NCBI RefSeq assembly: GCF_005155025.1
Contig: NZ_CP039731.1
Span: forward strand, 2,604,001-2,668,000
Reading direction: 5' to 3'
DNA length: 64,000 bases
DNA from: Aquitalea aquatilis
GTDB lineage: Bacteria; Pseudomonadota; Gammaproteobacteria; Burkholderiales; Chromobacteriaceae
The notes beneath the pieces are model-generated. The model ran no database searches. It saw only the letters and a list, made by a program, of their open reading frames with translations, and was not told the origin of the DNA. Numbering within the stretch: the stretch's first letter is position 1; each line of letters opens with the position of its first letter. A program made the translations under genes and the position numbers. This document shows positions 43,552 to 53,790 of the stretch, one piece after another.

Positions 43552-44205
43552 ATGAACACCTGCACTCGCCGTATGGCCGCCGTATCCCTGTTGCTGGGCC
43601 TGACTGCCTGCGCCTCCGCCAGCCAGCCCGCCGCCGAGTCAGCCATGCGCCCACTGGCCGAGCCACTAGCCAGCAGCGGCAACTTTACCGGCGTTGGTTA
43701 TGCCGGCCCCGGCATCGAACCGGAAGCCCCCAAAGTGGTGGTGAAAGAAGTGAATCCTTATGCGCCGGTGATCATCCGTGCCACCGGCAATGGTGCCGCG
43801 CCTTATACCTCGGCGCTGACTCCGTCCCAGCGCAAGCTGCTGTCGATGCGCGCCGCCCGGCTGGATGCTTACCGCTCCATCGCGGAACAGGTGCAGGGCA
43901 TGAAGCTGGTGGGTAACAGCTCGGTGGCCAATATGGTGGCCACCAGCGACGGCTTCCGCACTTATGTGGATGCCTATCTGCGCGGTGTGCGCATGGTGTC
44001 CACCAATTTGCTGCCGGACGGTACCAGCGAAGCCGTGGCCGAAATCACCCTGGATCAGGATTTCTACAAGCAATACAAGAACGCCCTGGAAAAAACTGGT
44101 AGTGTGATGAAGGCAGCCCAGCAAAATGGTGTTGCCGGTGTCGAGTGCACCGAGGGCAACTGCGGAGCCTCGCGTTACGAAAGCAATTTTTACGTAGCCC
44201 ACTGA
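43552..44205 (+). CDS. flgP: FlgP/LPP20-family flagellar lipoprotein
   Basis: This 217-residue lipoprotein (lipobox L-T-A-C near residue 20) has the LPP20/FlgP domain: LSMRAARLDAYRSIAEQVQGMKLVGNSSV, VDAYLRGVRMV, AVAEITLDQDFYKQYKNA. FlgP forms part of outer-membrane ring structures of the flagellum in Vibrio and Campylobacter. An alternative ATG at 43540 is in frame. The sigma-28 promoter and downstream flgT support a flagellar role. Confidence 0.85.
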   Translation: MNTCTRRMAAVSLLLGLTACASASQPAAESAMRPLAEPLASSGNFTGVGYAGPGIEPEAPKVVVKEVNPYAPVIIRATGNGAAPYTSALTPSQRKLLSMRAARLDAYRSIAEQVQGMKLVGNSSVANMVATSDGFRTYVDAYLRGVRMVSTNLLPDGTSEAVAEITLDQDFYKQYKNALEKTGSVMKAAQQNGVAGVECTEGNCGASRYESNFYVAH

Positions 44206-45500
44206 TGACGATACGTTTGCTTACCTGCAAAGTTGCCGCCCTTGGGGCGGCTTTTGCTTTGTGTGCCCCGGTGTGGGCCGCGCCGATTACCGCCGAGGGC
44301 ATGGCCGCCATGGATGCCGGCAGTCCGGCTGCGCGTGAAATGGCGATTCGCGATGCCTTGCAGCAGGCTGCCATCAGCAATGGCGCCGAGCTGCAATCGC
44401 TGCAGCTGATGGAGTCCGGCAATGTCAGCGAAAGCAGCGTGCTGTCTGCGCCATCGCTGCAGGGCAAGGTCAAGATCCTGCAGGAGTACAACAGCGATGG
44501 CGTGTATCACGTGCGGCTGAGCATAGACCCGCAAGCCAGCGCAAGCGGACCGGTGGGCAGTGCGCCCAAGCCGACGCAAAACGCCAGCTGCGGCATGCCG
44601 GCGGGGCGTAGTCTGCGTCGCAAGCTGCTGACCACCTATTTCTATGTGGCCAACCCTGCCGAGGCCAATGACCTGCAGGATCTGGCCACGGCGCTGCCCG
44701 GCGAGATGGCGCGCCGCCTGCGCCAGCAGGGGCCGTTTGACGTGCGTAATGCCAGCCACCTGACCGTGCTGAGCAATATGGCTGCCGACGAACCGGTGGC
44801 CGGCTGGGATACCGTGCGCGAGCTGGGCCGGCGCGAGGACGTGCAGTTCGTCATCGCCGGACGGGTACTGTCTACCGCAGTGGTGGGCAAGAGCCTGCGC
44901 CACACCATGTATGAATCCAACAATACCAGCCAGCAGGGCGCATATTACATAGGACCGCTGGCCGGGCTGTTTGGCGGTGCGTTCAAGTACACGCCATCGG
45001 CACGGCAGTTCGACATGGAACTGTGGGTGTATGACGCGCTGACCGGCGCAGTACTGGCCGACCAGCGTTTCAGCCGCGTAGCCCAGGGCAAGGTGGTAGC
45101 GCAACTGCCGGCCACGTTTGCCACCACCGCTTTCTGGCAGGGTGATTACGGCAAGGCGGTGGATGGCCTGCTGGATCAGGCGAGCCGCCAGCTGGTGGAT
45201 CTGGTCAGCTGCATTCCCCTGTCGGCCAAGGTGGTGAAAGTGGAAGATGGCCGTCAGCTGTTCATCAATGTGGGCGGGCTGGATGGCATGAAGGTGGGCG
45301 ACCAGATGCTGCTGTACAAGCCGCGCTCGGCACAGATTCTGCGCAGTGGCGGCGGCGTGCGCGAACTGGGTGTGCCGGAGGATTTGTCCGGCACCATCAG
45401 CATTACCCAGGTGCAACCCAATTTCTCCATCGCCCAGGTGCAAAGCGCCCGGCTCAAGGTGGAGGAGGGGGATTACGTCCGTTTCATGACCAGGCGCTAA
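44205..45500 (+). CDS. flgT: FlgT-family flagellar H-ring protein
   Basis: This 431-residue protein has a signal peptide (residues 1-25). The three-part FlgT organisation follows: an N-terminal domain (REMAIRDALQQAAISNGAEL), a middle domain (FVIAGRVLSTAVV, FDMELWVYDALTGAVLADQRF), and a C-terminal SH3-like domain (FINVGGLDGMKVGDQMLLYK). FlgT builds the H ring around the basal body in Vibrio. Its ATG overlaps the flgP stop by one base. Confidence 0.85.
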   Translation: MTIRLLTCKVAALGAAFALCAPVWAAPITAEGMAAMDAGSPAAREMAIRDALQQAAISNGAELQSLQLMESGNVSESSVLSAPSLQGKVKILQEYNSDGVYHVRLSIDPQASASGPVGSAPKPTQNASCGMPAGRSLRRKLLTTYFYVANPAEANDLQDLATALPGEMARRLRQQGPFDVRNASHLTVLSNMAADEPVAGWDTVRELGRREDVQFVIAGRVLSTAVVGKSLRHTMYESNNTSQQGAYYIGPLAGLFGGAFKYTPSARQFDMELWVYDALTGAVLADQRFSRVAQGKVVAQLPATFATTAFWQGDYGKAVDGLLDQASRQLVDLVSCIPLSAKVVKVEDGRQLFINVGGLDGMKVGDQMLLYKPRSAQILRSGGGVRELGVPEDLSGTISITQVQPNFSIAQVQSARLKVEEGDYVRFMTRR

Positions 45501-45512
45501 ATCCCTCACCAC

Positions 45513-45550
45513 CATGACAAAGCCCCGCCAGAGCGCGGGGCTTTGTCATG
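45513..45550. terminator. Bidirectional terminator between flgT and GNAT gene
   Basis: Perfect 16-bp arms (45513-45528 and 45535-45550) enclose a six-base loop. The arms end in AAAG/CTTT, so they can terminate the convergent flgT and GNAT transcripts. Confidence 0.85.
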
Positions 45551-45564
45551 CAGCAGGCCTGGCT

Positions 45565-46047
45565 TCAGGCCTGTTCGGCAAACTTCAGCAGGGTGTCGCC
45601 GGCCAGACGGTAGCGTACCCATTCGGACTGGGCGGCTGCGCCAAAGGATTCGTAGAAATCGATGGCCGGCTGGTTCCAGTCCAGCACGCTCCACTCGAAG
45701 CGGCCGCAGCCCTTGGCCACGGCTAGTTGCGCCAGATGGCGCAGCAGCCGTTTACCCGCACCGCTGCCGCGTGCCGCGGGGGTGATGTACAGGTCTTCCA
45801 GATACAGGCCGGATTTGCCCAGCCAGGTGGAATAGCTGAAAAAATACACCGCGTAGCCGATGGGCTGGCCGTGCTGCAGGCAGATCAGGCTTTCGGCGCT
45901 GGCATCGGCACCAAACAGCGACTCTTCGATATCGGCCACGCTGGCGACCACTTCCTGTTCGGCTTTTTCATAGATGGCCAGCTCACGGATGTAATGCAGG
46001 ATCAGCGCGGCATCGGCGCGGGTGGCGGGGCGAATTTCTATGCTCAC
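45565..46047 (-). CDS. GNAT-family N-acetyltransferase
   Basis: This 160-residue enzyme has the GNAT pattern of diamine/spermidine-type acetyltransferases: RPATRADAALILHYIRELA, YLEDLYITPAARGSGAGKRLL with the acetyl-CoA loop, and FEWSVLDWNQPAIDFYESFGA. The start is GTG at 46045-46047 with AGGAG six bases upstream; a TTG further up lacks such a site. Substrate is unproven. Confidence 0.9.
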   Translation of the reverse strand: MSIEIRPATRADAALILHYIRELAIYEKAEQEVVASVADIEESLFGADASAESLICLQHGQPIGYAVYFFSYSTWLGKSGLYLEDLYITPAARGSGAGKRLLRHLAQLAVAKGCGRFEWSVLDWNQPAIDFYESFGAAAQSEWVRYRLAGDTLLKFAEQA

Positions 46048-46103
46048 AAGCAACTCCTGGTTCAAGCGGAACAGCCCGCTTCAATATGGCAAGTGCAATG
46101 AAA

Positions 46104-46124
46104 AGGGCCGGTTTGCCCGGCCCT
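46104..46124 (-). terminator. Intrinsic terminator after pbpG
   Basis: AGGGCCGG and CCGGCCCT pair around a five-base loop; read leftwards, TTTT follows. It lies 29 bases after the pbpG stop. Confidence 0.8.
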
Positions 46125-46152
46125 GCGTGTCAGGAATACCAACAGGCGGCGA

Positions 46153-47022
46153 TCAGCCGGCCAGCCAGTTGCCCGGGTGGGCCTCCAGCCAGGTCTTGAT
46201 GTTGCGGGCATCGTTGACGCGGGCCGAGTTGCCGCCGGCAGCCAGCAGTACGATGATCAAGGGCTGCGAACCTACCGTTGCCTGCATCACCATGCAGCGG
46301 CCGGCTTCCTGGATGTAACCGGTTTTCTGGATGCTGATGTCCCAGTTGCCTTCACGCACCAGCGCATTGCTGTTGCGGTACTGCAGCACGCGGTTGCGTA
46401 CCGAGACGATCTGGTGTTCCGGCGTGGTGGTAAAGGCGCGGATCAGCGGGTAGCTGTGGGCGGCCTTCACCATGCGTGCCAGATCACCGGCGGTGGAGGT
46501 GTTGCGCAGATCCAGGCCGGTGGGGTCGTAGAACACGGTTTCGTTCATGCCCAGGCTACGTGCTTTGCGGTTCATGCGCTCGACGAAGGCCGCCGTGCCA
46601 CCCGGCAGGGCGGTACGGGCCAGCGTGGCGGCGGCGCGGTTTTCCGAGGACATCAGCGCCAGCAACAGCATTTCCTTGCGCGGCAGGGTGGTGCCCACGG
46701 CCAGCCGCGAGGTGGTGTTTTTCAGACGATCGATTTCGGCATCGGATACCGAAACCTCCTGTTCCAGCGATACGCCTGAATCCAGCAGCACCATGGCGGT
46801 CATCAGCTTGCTGATGGAGGCAATCGGCATGCGTTGATGGATGTTCTTTTCGTATAGCGGCTCGCCGGTGGCACCGTTCAGTACCAGCACCGAGTGCGAA
46901 CTCAGGCGCGGTGCTGCATGGTCGGCCATCTGGCTGGCAACCATGACGCCCGGTGGCGGCGCGGCCACTGCCGGCATCGCCAGGGCGGCGGAAACCAGCA
47001 GGGCGGCAAATTTTCTCAGCAT
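46153..47022 (-). CDS. pbpG: D-alanyl-D-alanine endopeptidase PBP7
   Basis: This 289-residue penicillin-binding protein has a signal peptide and the full active-site set: S69-I-S-K72, SEN (SSENRA), and KTG (IQKTGYIQ). PBP7 cleaves peptide cross-links in the periplasm. A GGGAG site precedes the ATG and a terminator follows. No defects are visible. Confidence 0.93.
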   Translation of the reverse strand: MLRKFAALLVSAALAMPAVAAPPPGVMVASQMADHAAPRLSSHSVLVLNGATGEPLYEKNIHQRMPIASISKLMTAMVLLDSGVSLEQEVSVSDAEIDRLKNTTSRLAVGTTLPRKEMLLLALMSSENRAAATLARTALPGGTAAFVERMNRKARSLGMNETVFYDPTGLDLRNTSTAGDLARMVKAAHSYPLIRAFTTTPEHQIVSVRNRVLQYRNSNALVREGNWDISIQKTGYIQEAGRCMVMQATVGSQPLIIVLLAAGGNSARVNDARNIKTWLEAHPGNWLAG

Positions 47023-47258
47023 AAGAGATACACTCCCGTGTCTTGTCGTTGGAGATACAGCCTGTCAGAAATCATGCTTGCATCATATTGATGCGCAAGG
47101 ATTCTTCATCTCGCCTCGTGATCGGGCTGCTTGTATTTTAAACAATGTTTTGCCTCTCAGGCAGGCAATTTTGCAGGTAAAAATCAATTACGCAGCGGGA
47201 GTGAGTTAAAAACGTTATCGGCGTAAAATCGACCGACTTGAACCCGCTCAGAAAAGCC

Positions 47259-49271
47259 ATGCTGCTTACATTTCCGGATAGCCCGTTTCGCCTGCACCAG
47301 CCCTTCGCCCCGGCTGGCGACCAGCCCGCCGCCATTGCCCAGCTGGTAGAGGGGCTGGACGACGGCCTGTCCTACCAGACCCTGCTGGGGGTCACCGGTT
47401 CCGGCAAGACCTTCACCATGGCCAATGTCATCGCCCGCACCGGTCGGCCTGCCATCATCATGGCCCACAACAAGACGCTGGCGGCGCAGCTGTACAGCGA
47501 GATGCGCGAGTTTTTCCCGGAAAACGCGGTCGAGTATTTTGTTTCCTACTACGACTACTATCAGCCGGAAGCCTACGTCCCCAGCCGCGACCTGTTCATC
47601 GAAAAAGACTCCAGCATCAACGAACACATCGAGCAGATGCGCTTGTCGGCCACCAAGTCCATCCTCGAGCGGCCGGACTGCATCATCGTGGCCACGGTAT
47701 CCGCCATCTACGGTATTGGGGACCCCTCCGACTACCACCAGATGATCCTGCATCTGAAAGAGGGCGAAAGCACCCCGCAGCGCAGCATCATCAGCCGCCT
47801 CACCACCATGCAGTACGACCGCAATGATGTCGATTTCGGCCGCGGCACCTTCCGCGTGCGCGGCGACGTGATTGACATCTTCCCGGCAGAAAGCAGCGAT
47901 ACCGCCCTGCGTGTCAGCCTGTTTGACGATGAGGTTGAAACGCTCACCCTGTTCGATCCGTTGACAGGTGTGACCAAACAGCGGGTAGGGCGCTTTACCG
48001 TTTTCCCCTCCAGCCACTATGTGACGCCGCGCGATACCGTGCTCAAGGCCTGCGAAAAGATCAAGCTGGAACTGGCCGAGCGCGTGGCCTGGTATCTCAA
48101 GGAAGGCAAGCTGGTGGAGGCGCAGCGCATCGAACAGCGCACGCGCTTTGATCTGGAAATGCTGTATGAAATGGGCTTCTGCAAGGGCATCGAAAACTAC
48201 TCGCGCCATTTTTCCGGCCGTGCGCCGGGCGATGCACCGCCGACGCTGATCGACTACCTGCCGAAAAATGCGCTGATGTTCATTGATGAATCGCATGTCA
48301 CCGTGCCGCAGGTGGGCGCGATGTACAAGGGTGATGCCGCTCGCAAGAGCAATCTGGTGGACTACGCCTTCCGCCTGCCCTCGGCAGTGGACAACCGGCC
48401 ATTGAAATTCCACGAATTCGAACAGCTGATGCCGCAGACCATTTTTGTTTCGGCCACCCCGGCCGCTTACGAGAAAGAGCATGCCGGGCAGGTGGTGGAG
48501 CAGGTGGTGCGGCCGACCGGTCTGGTCGACCCTATTATCGAAATCCGCCCGGTGGCGACCCAGGTGGATGATTTGCTGTCGGAAATCCGCTTGCGCATGG
48601 AGCTGGGCGAGCGGGTGCTGGTGACTACGCTCACCAAGCGCATGTCCGAACAACTGGCGGATTACTACACCGAGCACGGCATCAAGGTGCGCTATCTGCA
48701 CAGCGACATCGACACCGTGGAACGGGTGGAAATCATCCGCGACCTGCGCCTGGGCATGTTCGACGTGCTGATCGGCATCAACCTGTTGCGCGAGGGGCTG
48801 GATATTCCGGAAGTCAGCCTGGTGGCGATTCTGGATGCTGACAAGGAAGGCTTCCTGCGTTCGGACCGTTCGCTGATCCAGACCATCGGTCGCGCCGCGC
48901 GTAACCTCAACGGCAAGGCGCTGCTGTACGCCGACCGCATTACCGATTCCATGCGTCGTGCCATGGATGAAACCGAACGCCGCCGCAACAAGCAGCTGGC
49001 TTTCAATGCCGAACACGGCATCGTCCCGCAGGGCATCAACAAGAAGATCAAGGACATCATCGACGGCGTCTACAGCGTGGAAGACCAGCGCAAGCGGCTG
49101 GTGGACGAGGCCAAGGTGGCCATGATGGACGAAAAGACGCTGGCCAAGGAAATCAAGCGGCTGGAAAAGGAAATGATGGAGGCCGCGCGCAATCTGGAGT
49201 TCGAAAAAGCCGCGCATGTGCGCGACGAACTGAAGGCGCTGAAGGAAAAAATGTTCATCGGCGACCTGTAA
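47259..49271 (+). CDS. uvrB: Excinuclease ABC subunit B
   Basis: This 670-residue UvrB is complete: [16 protein letters not shown], Walker A GVTGSGKT, the beta-hairpin region [12 protein letters not shown], helicase motifs FIDESHV and GRAARN, and the C-terminal UVR helix ([20 protein letters not shown]). The start [10 protein letters not shown] is chosen over a TTG seven codons earlier. No clear LexA box is seen upstream. Confidence 0.97.
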   Translation: MLLTFPDSPFRLHQPFAPAGDQPAAIAQLVEGLDDGLSYQTLLGVTGSGKTFTMANVIARTGRPAIIMAHNKTLAAQLYSEMREFFPENAVEYFVSYYDYYQPEAYVPSRDLFIEKDSSINEHIEQMRLSATKSILERPDCIIVATVSAIYGIGDPSDYHQMILHLKEGESTPQRSIISRLTTMQYDRNDVDFGRGTFRVRGDVIDIFPAESSDTALRVSLFDDEVETLTLFDPLTGVTKQRVGRFTVFPSSHYVTPRDTVLKACEKIKLELAERVAWYLKEGKLVEAQRIEQRTRFDLEMLYEMGFCKGIENYSRHFSGRAPGDAPPTLIDYLPKNALMFIDESHVTVPQVGAMYKGDAARKSNLVDYAFRLPSAVDNRPLKFHEFEQLMPQTIFVSATPAAYEKEHAGQVVEQVVRPTGLVDPIIEIRPVATQVDDLLSEIRLRMELGERVLVTTLTKRMSEQLADYYTEHGIKVRYLHSDIDTVERVEIIRDLRLGMFDVLIGINLLREGLDIPEVSLVAILDADKEGFLRSDRSLIQTIGRAARNLNGKALLYADRITDSMRRAMDETERRRNKQLAFNAEHGIVPQGINKKIKDIIDGVYSVEDQRKRLVDEAKVAMMDEKTLAKEIKRLEKEMMEAARNLEFEKAAHVRDELKALKEKMFIGDL

Positions 49272-49293
49272 GTAAACCAGGCTACGCAGCAAC

Positions 49294-49329
49294 AAGCCCC
49301 CTCCGACATGGCGTCGGCGGGGGCTTTTC
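49294..49329 (+). terminator. Intrinsic terminator after uvrB
   Basis: A 14-bp stem with one mismatch (49294-49307 with 49313-49326) and a five-base loop is followed by TTTTCT. Confidence 0.85.
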
Positions 49330-49346
49330 TATTGGGAGGCAGCGGG

Positions 49347-50330
49347 TCAGGCCGGCTGACTGGCCGCCTGTGCTGCCAGTTGCTGCTTGCGGTAGCGCTG
49401 GGCCAGCACCGCGCAGGTCATCAACTGGATCTGGTGAAACAGCATCAAGGGCAGCACGATGGAGCCGATGGCATGGCCGGCAAACAGCACCTTGGCCATG
49501 GGCACACCGCTGGCCAGACTCTTTTTCGAGCCGCAGAACACGATGGTGATCTGGTCGGCACGGTCAAAACCCAGCTTGCGGCTGGAGTAGGCAGTCAGCC
49601 CCAGCAGGATGGCCAACAGCAGGCCGCATACCAGTAGCAGGCCCAGCAGCGATTGCGGCGGGGTTTGTTGCCACAGGCCGCTAATGACCGCCGCACTGAA
49701 GGCAGTGTAGACCACCAGCAGGATGGAGCCTTGGTCGACATAGCGTAGCAAGGGCTTGTGCTTGTCCACCCAGCCGCCCATCCAGCGGCGGGCGATCTGG
49801 CCGGCGATAAAGGGCAGCAACAATTGCAGCACGATGTCGGTAATCGACCCCATGCCCTGATCGCTACCGTGATGGCTGATCACCAGCATGCCCACCAGCA
49901 GCGGCGTGATGAAAATGCCGAAGATATTGGATGCGGTGGCACTGCAGATGGCGGCCGGGATATTGCCCTGTGCCATCGAGGTAAAGGCGATGGACGACTG
50001 CACCGTGGACGGCAGCATGCACAGATAGAGCACGCCCAGATACAGCTCTGGCGTGACCAGCGGGCCGAGCAGCGGCTTGAGCGCCAGACCCAAGGCCGGA
50101 AACAGCAGGAAGGTGCAGGCCAGTACCGTCAGGTGCAGCTTCCAGTGGGTGGCCCCGGCAATCACCGCTTCGCGTGACAATTTGGCACCGTGCAGGAAAA
50201 ACAGCAGGCCGATGGCCAGGGTGGTAATCAGGTTCAGGACCTGTGCCACCTCGCCCTGACAGGGCAGCAGGCTGGCCAGTGTCACCGTGGCAATCAGCGC
50301 CAGGGTGAAGGAATCGATCATTTTCAGCAT
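49347..50330 (-). CDS. Bile acid:sodium symporter-family transporter
   Basis: This 327-residue membrane protein has nine or ten hydrophobic segments and the BASS/YfeH pattern (LLFFLHGAKLSREAV, LPSTVQSSIAFTSMAQGNIPAAICSATASN, FCGSKKSLASGVPMA). Members transport organic anions with sodium; the substrate is not predictable. It is divergent from a LysR gene that probably regulates it. Confidence 0.9.
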   Translation of the reverse strand: MLKMIDSFTLALIATVTLASLLPCQGEVAQVLNLITTLAIGLLFFLHGAKLSREAVIAGATHWKLHLTVLACTFLLFPALGLALKPLLGPLVTPELYLGVLYLCMLPSTVQSSIAFTSMAQGNIPAAICSATASNIFGIFITPLLVGMLVISHHGSDQGMGSITDIVLQLLLPFIAGQIARRWMGGWVDKHKPLLRYVDQGSILLVVYTAFSAAVISGLWQQTPPQSLLGLLLVCGLLLAILLGLTAYSSRKLGFDRADQITIVFCGSKKSLASGVPMAKVLFAGHAIGSIVLPLMLFHQIQLMTCAVLAQRYRKQQLAAQAASQPA

Positions 50331-50429
50331 GAGGCCACTCGTATTACGACAAGGAATCAGCTTGCTATTGAAACCGCAAACGATTCAGACTACAAATTCA
50401 TTTATCGGATCAATACATGATTTTTTATT

Positions 50430-51365
50430 ATGAATATCAGTTTGCGGCAGTTGCAGGTGTTTCGTGCGGTGGCCCGCTTGCGCAGTTTCAGCCGTGCCGG
50501 TGATGAAATCGGCCTGACCCAGCCGGCGGTCAGCCGCTGCGTGCGTGAACTGGAGGCCGAGCTGGGCATGCGCCTGCTGGACCGCACCACGCGTGAAGTG
50601 GAGCTGACCGCCGCCGGCTTGCGTTTTGCCGGCCAGCTGGGACGGCAGCTGGACGAACTGCAACTCTTGCTGGAGGAGGCGCGCAAGGAGGGCGAGCAGG
50701 CGCATGGCACGGTGCACATCGCCAGCAGCCCCACCTTGTCGGCCAGCCTGATGCCAGCCTTGCTGGCACACTGCGCGCAGCAGTATCCGCATATCCGGCC
50801 AGTGCTGCACGACCAGGTACAGCGGCTGAACATCGACAGCGTGCGCAGCGGCGAAGTGGATTTCGGCATCGTGGTGGAACCGGATGCCATGGATGAACTG
50901 GAATGCCAGCCCTTGCTGGACGATGGCTTCTGGCTGATCTGTCGCGACGATCACCCGCTGGCCGGCAAGTCCACGCTGAACTGGGGGGAACTGGATGGCC
51001 AGCCGCTGGTGTTGCTGGATTACAATTCGGGCAGTCGCCCCATCATCGACCGCATTCTGGCCAGCCAGGGCGCACATTGCCCGGTGGTGCAGCAGCTGGG
51101 GCATTCCAGCTCGGTCTTCCAGATGGTGCAGGCCGGCATCGGCATCAGCGTGTCGCCCGGTCTGGCGCTGCCGCTGCCAGCGGGCTCGCGTCTGGTCGTG
51201 CGTCCACTAGTGCCCGAGCAGCGCCGCACCATCATGCTGATACGCCGCCGCCAGCGCTCGCTGTCGCCGGTGGCGGAGCGCCTGTGGCAGCTGGCCTTGC
51301 AACTGGGGCCGCAATTGCAGGAAATCGCCAGCGCTACACAGGCTGGCCGTGCCGTCGCCGTCTGA
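50430..51365 (+). CDS. LysR-family regulator
   Basis: This 311-residue protein has a LysR helix-turn-helix (FRAVARLRSFSRAGDEIGLTQPAVSRCVRELEAELGMRLLDRTTR) and an effector-binding domain. It is divergent from the symporter gene with 99 bp between starts. Inducer unknown. Confidence 0.93.
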   Translation: MNISLRQLQVFRAVARLRSFSRAGDEIGLTQPAVSRCVRELEAELGMRLLDRTTREVELTAAGLRFAGQLGRQLDELQLLLEEARKEGEQAHGTVHIASSPTLSASLMPALLAHCAQQYPHIRPVLHDQVQRLNIDSVRSGEVDFGIVVEPDAMDELECQPLLDDGFWLICRDDHPLAGKSTLNWGELDGQPLVLLDYNSGSRPIIDRILASQGAHCPVVQQLGHSSSVFQMVQAGIGISVSPGLALPLPAGSRLVVRPLVPEQRRTIMLIRRRQRSLSPVAERLWQLALQLGPQLQEIASATQAGRAVAV

Positions 51366-51437
51366 GCTTGTGGTTGGGCGCGGCTGCTTTGATGAATCCG
51401 CTGTCATGGTGATGGCGGACTTACCCGGACAAGTGCA

Positions 51438-52046
51438 ATGAAAAAACACGCTCGCCTGCTGGCATTGGCCCTGGGGCTGCTCTGGCATGCCGCCAGCCAG
51501 GCAGATCAAACCATCGTGCTGTTCCGCCATGCGGAGAAACCGGCGGCTGGCCTGGGGCAGCTTAGCTGTCAGGGGCTAAATCGCGCACTGGCGCTGCCGG
51601 CAGTGCTGCAAGGCAAGTTTGATCGGCCGGCCGCACTGTTTGCACCCAATCCTGGAGTACGCAAGAAGGACGGCGGGGTGGAATACAACTATATCCGGCC
51701 GCTGGCCACCATTGAGCCCACTGCCATCCGTCTGGGTTTGCCGGTGAATACTGATTACGGACTGGACGATCTGGCCGGGCTGGAAACGGCGCTCGGCCAG
51801 CCGCAATACGCCGATGCCACCGTGTTTGTTGCCTGGGAGCATCGGCTGGTAGCCAAACTGGCGGAGCGCTTGCTCAGCCGCAATGGAGCCGACCCGGCAC
51901 AGGTGCCGGCATGGCAGTCTGCTGATTTCGACAGTATTTATATTGTCACGCTGCACCAGCAGGACGGGCGGCGTCAGGCCAGCTTTCGTGTGGAGCAGCA
52001 AGGCTTGAACCTGCAGTCGGCGGTTTGCCCCGGAGCAGGGGCGTAG
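51438..52046 (+). CDS. Secreted histidine phosphatase-superfamily protein
   Basis: This 202-residue protein has a signal peptide (residues 1-22) and the phosphoglycerate-mutase-like RHG-type motif (FRHAEKP), with a C-terminal Trp-Glu-His region (VFVAWEHRLVAKL) supplying the second histidine. It is probably a periplasmic phosphatase. The motif is RHA, not RHG, as in several family branches. Confidence 0.8.
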   Translation: MKKHARLLALALGLLWHAASQADQTIVLFRHAEKPAAGLGQLSCQGLNRALALPAVLQGKFDRPAALFAPNPGVRKKDGGVEYNYIRPLATIEPTAIRLGLPVNTDYGLDDLAGLETALGQPQYADATVFVAWEHRLVAKLAERLLSRNGADPAQVPAWQSADFDSIYIVTLHQQDGRRQASFRVEQQGLNLQSAVCPGAGA

Positions 52047-52071
52047 TGCCGTCCTGAGGGGTGAGCCGGTC

Positions 52072-52214
52072 AGAGCCTGTTCAAAGTCTCGCGAGCTAGA
52101 GTGAGACAAGGCGAAAACGGCTAAGGAAGCGGAGTTTACCTAGAGTAAATGAGCATTCCGCAGACGTTTTTAACGCGGTATCACCAAAGCGCAGCAGACT
52201 ATGAACGGGTTCTC
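52072..52214. repeat. MITE-like repeat with imperfect terminal inverted repeats
   Basis: About 143 bp bounded by related inverted ends (AGAGCCTGTTCAAAGTCT and the complement of AGACTATGAACGGGTTCTC, about 14 of 18 matching). Inside, AAAACG/CGTTTT, GCGGA/TCCGC and TTTAC/GTAAA form a nested hairpin. There is no open frame. The right end overlaps the first bases of the chemoreceptor stop codon at 52213-52215. Confidence 0.7.
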
Positions 52215-53790
52215 AGGTGCGAAAGCGGCTGACCACCCCCTGCATCTGACCCGCCAGCTGTTCCAGTTCGCCGGCCGACTGTGAGGTGTGACGGGCTACG
52301 CCATGATTGTCCTCGGTCATCTTGGCCACTTTTTCCACCTGGGCGGCAATTTCATGGCTGGTGGCACTTTGCTGTTGCAGGGCGGTAGAGATGGCATTGA
52401 TGGCATGAATCACTTGCTCGGCCCCGCTCTGGATTTCGCTCATGCGCTCGCCAGCCTGCTTGGCCAGCTGCTCGCCGCTCCCCACCCGTAGCACCACTTG
52501 CTCCATTTCCTTGGCTGCCGTGTTGGTGCTGCCCTGGATCTGGCTGATCATCTTGCCGATTTCCTGGGTCGAGCTGCTGGTGCGTTCCGCCAGCGAGCGC
52601 ACTTCGTCGGCCACAACGGCAAAGCCACGCCCCTGTTCGCCGGCGCGTGCCGCCTCGATCGAGGCATTCAAGGCCAACAGATTGGTCTGATCGGCGATTT
52701 CCTTGATCACCTGCACCACGGCAGAAATATTGCGCGAGTGCTGGTTCAGCTCCTGCACCGTATCGCTGGCACTGTGCACCGCGCTGACGATATGGCTCAT
52801 TTCTGCGGCGGCATCATGGATGATCTGCCCGCCCTGGCGTGATATCTCGCCGGCATTATGCGACAGCTGCAGCGCGGTGCCGGCATTGTTGGCCACATGG
52901 TTCACGCTGACCGACATCTGTTCCACCGCCGCTGCCATTGATGCGGCTGCTTCGTTCTGGCTATCCACGCTGCTGACGATTTCCCTGGCCGTGCCGTAGA
53001 GCACGACGGCAGAGGAAGACAGCTGCTGCGACCCCTGCTGGAACTGCTGCACCATGGCATGGGTGTGTTCGATGAACTGGTTGACCGCCTGGGCGATGGC
53101 CGCCAGCTCATCCTTGCCTGCGGCCGGCAGCCGGGTTGCCAACTGCCCGGTGCTCAGTTGCTGCAAGGCTTGCAGCATGGGCTGCAGGGTATTTCGCAGG
53201 CCACGTGACATGCTGGTCACAAACAGCAGCAAGCAGCAGGCCAATACCATTAGCGGTGCCAGCACCAGCCAGAACTGCATGGCCAGCAGCTCGGCCACCT
53301 TGGCTTTGGAAGCCGCGCAATCGCGGCTCATGCTGCTGATGGCGGCTTCCACTTCCTGTTGCAGTGGCACGAACTCCTTGTTGTACAAGGGAATCAACTG
53401 ATCGTTGGCCGCCTTGGCATCGGTCTTGGCCTGGCTCATCAGCGCATGCGAGTCCTGGTCATAGCGCTGCCACAGCGAGCGCAGATGCTGGGCCTGTTCG
53501 CGGATGGCTGGTCGGCGTGCCAGCTTTTCCAACTGCTCCAGTTGCAGTTCGATGTTCTTTTCGGCATCAGCAAAAATCTTGGCGGTTTCCACCGTGGTGG
53601 GATCCAGCTGGATGGTGGAAAGGGCGCTGGCCTTGACCTCCAGCAGGCGCTGCACATGCTCGGTACGTCGGGTCAGATCATTCTGGTTGCTCTGCAAATT
53701 GCTGAGGCTGATGAACACTGCCACACCGATGGCAATAAAGCCCAGAATCGTAATCGCACTGAGTAGCTGCATTTTTCTGGCGATGCTCAT
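52213..53790 (-). CDS. Methyl-accepting chemotaxis protein (four-helix sensor)
   Basis: This 525-residue chemoreceptor has an N-terminal membrane helix (residues 10-32), a helical periplasmic domain, a second membrane helix near 172-192, a HAMP-like linker and the signalling hairpin. The tip is [41 protein letters not shown]. The ATG at 53790 has an AGGGGAAAAG site. Its stop codon is provided at the edge of the MITE-like repeat. No C-terminal CheR-binding pentapeptide is present. Confidence 0.93.
   Translation of the reverse strand: MSIARKMQLLSAITILGFIAIGVAVFISLSNLQSNQNDLTRRTEHVQRLLEVKASALSTIQLDPTTVETAKIFADAEKNIELQLEQLEKLARRPAIREQAQHLRSLWQRYDQDSHALMSQAKTDAKAANDQLIPLYNKEFVPLQQEVEAAISSMSRDCAASKAKVAELLAMQFWLVLAPLMVLACCLLLFVTSMSRGLRNTLQPMLQALQQLSTGQLATRLPAAGKDELAAIAQAVNQFIEHTHAMVQQFQQGSQQLSSSAVVLYGTAREIVSSVDSQNEAAASMAAAVEQMSVSVNHVANNAGTALQLSHNAGEISRQGGQIIHDAAAEMSHIVSAVHSASDTVQELNQHSRNISAVVQVIKEIADQTNLLALNASIEAARAGEQGRGFAVVADEVRSLAERTSSSTQEIGKMISQIQGSTNTAAKEMEQVVLRVGSGEQLAKQAGERMSEIQSGAEQVIHAINAISTALQQQSATSHEIAAQVEKVAKMTEDNHGVARHTSQSAGELEQLAGQMQGVVSRFRT

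Noticed and set aside
47030-47258. LexA/SOS box upstream of uvrB
   Set aside because: No CTGT-N8-ACAG arrangement found in the upstream region.
47184-49295. 703-residue antisense frame over uvrB
   Set aside because: Complete shadow of uvrB with His/Gln-rich composition.
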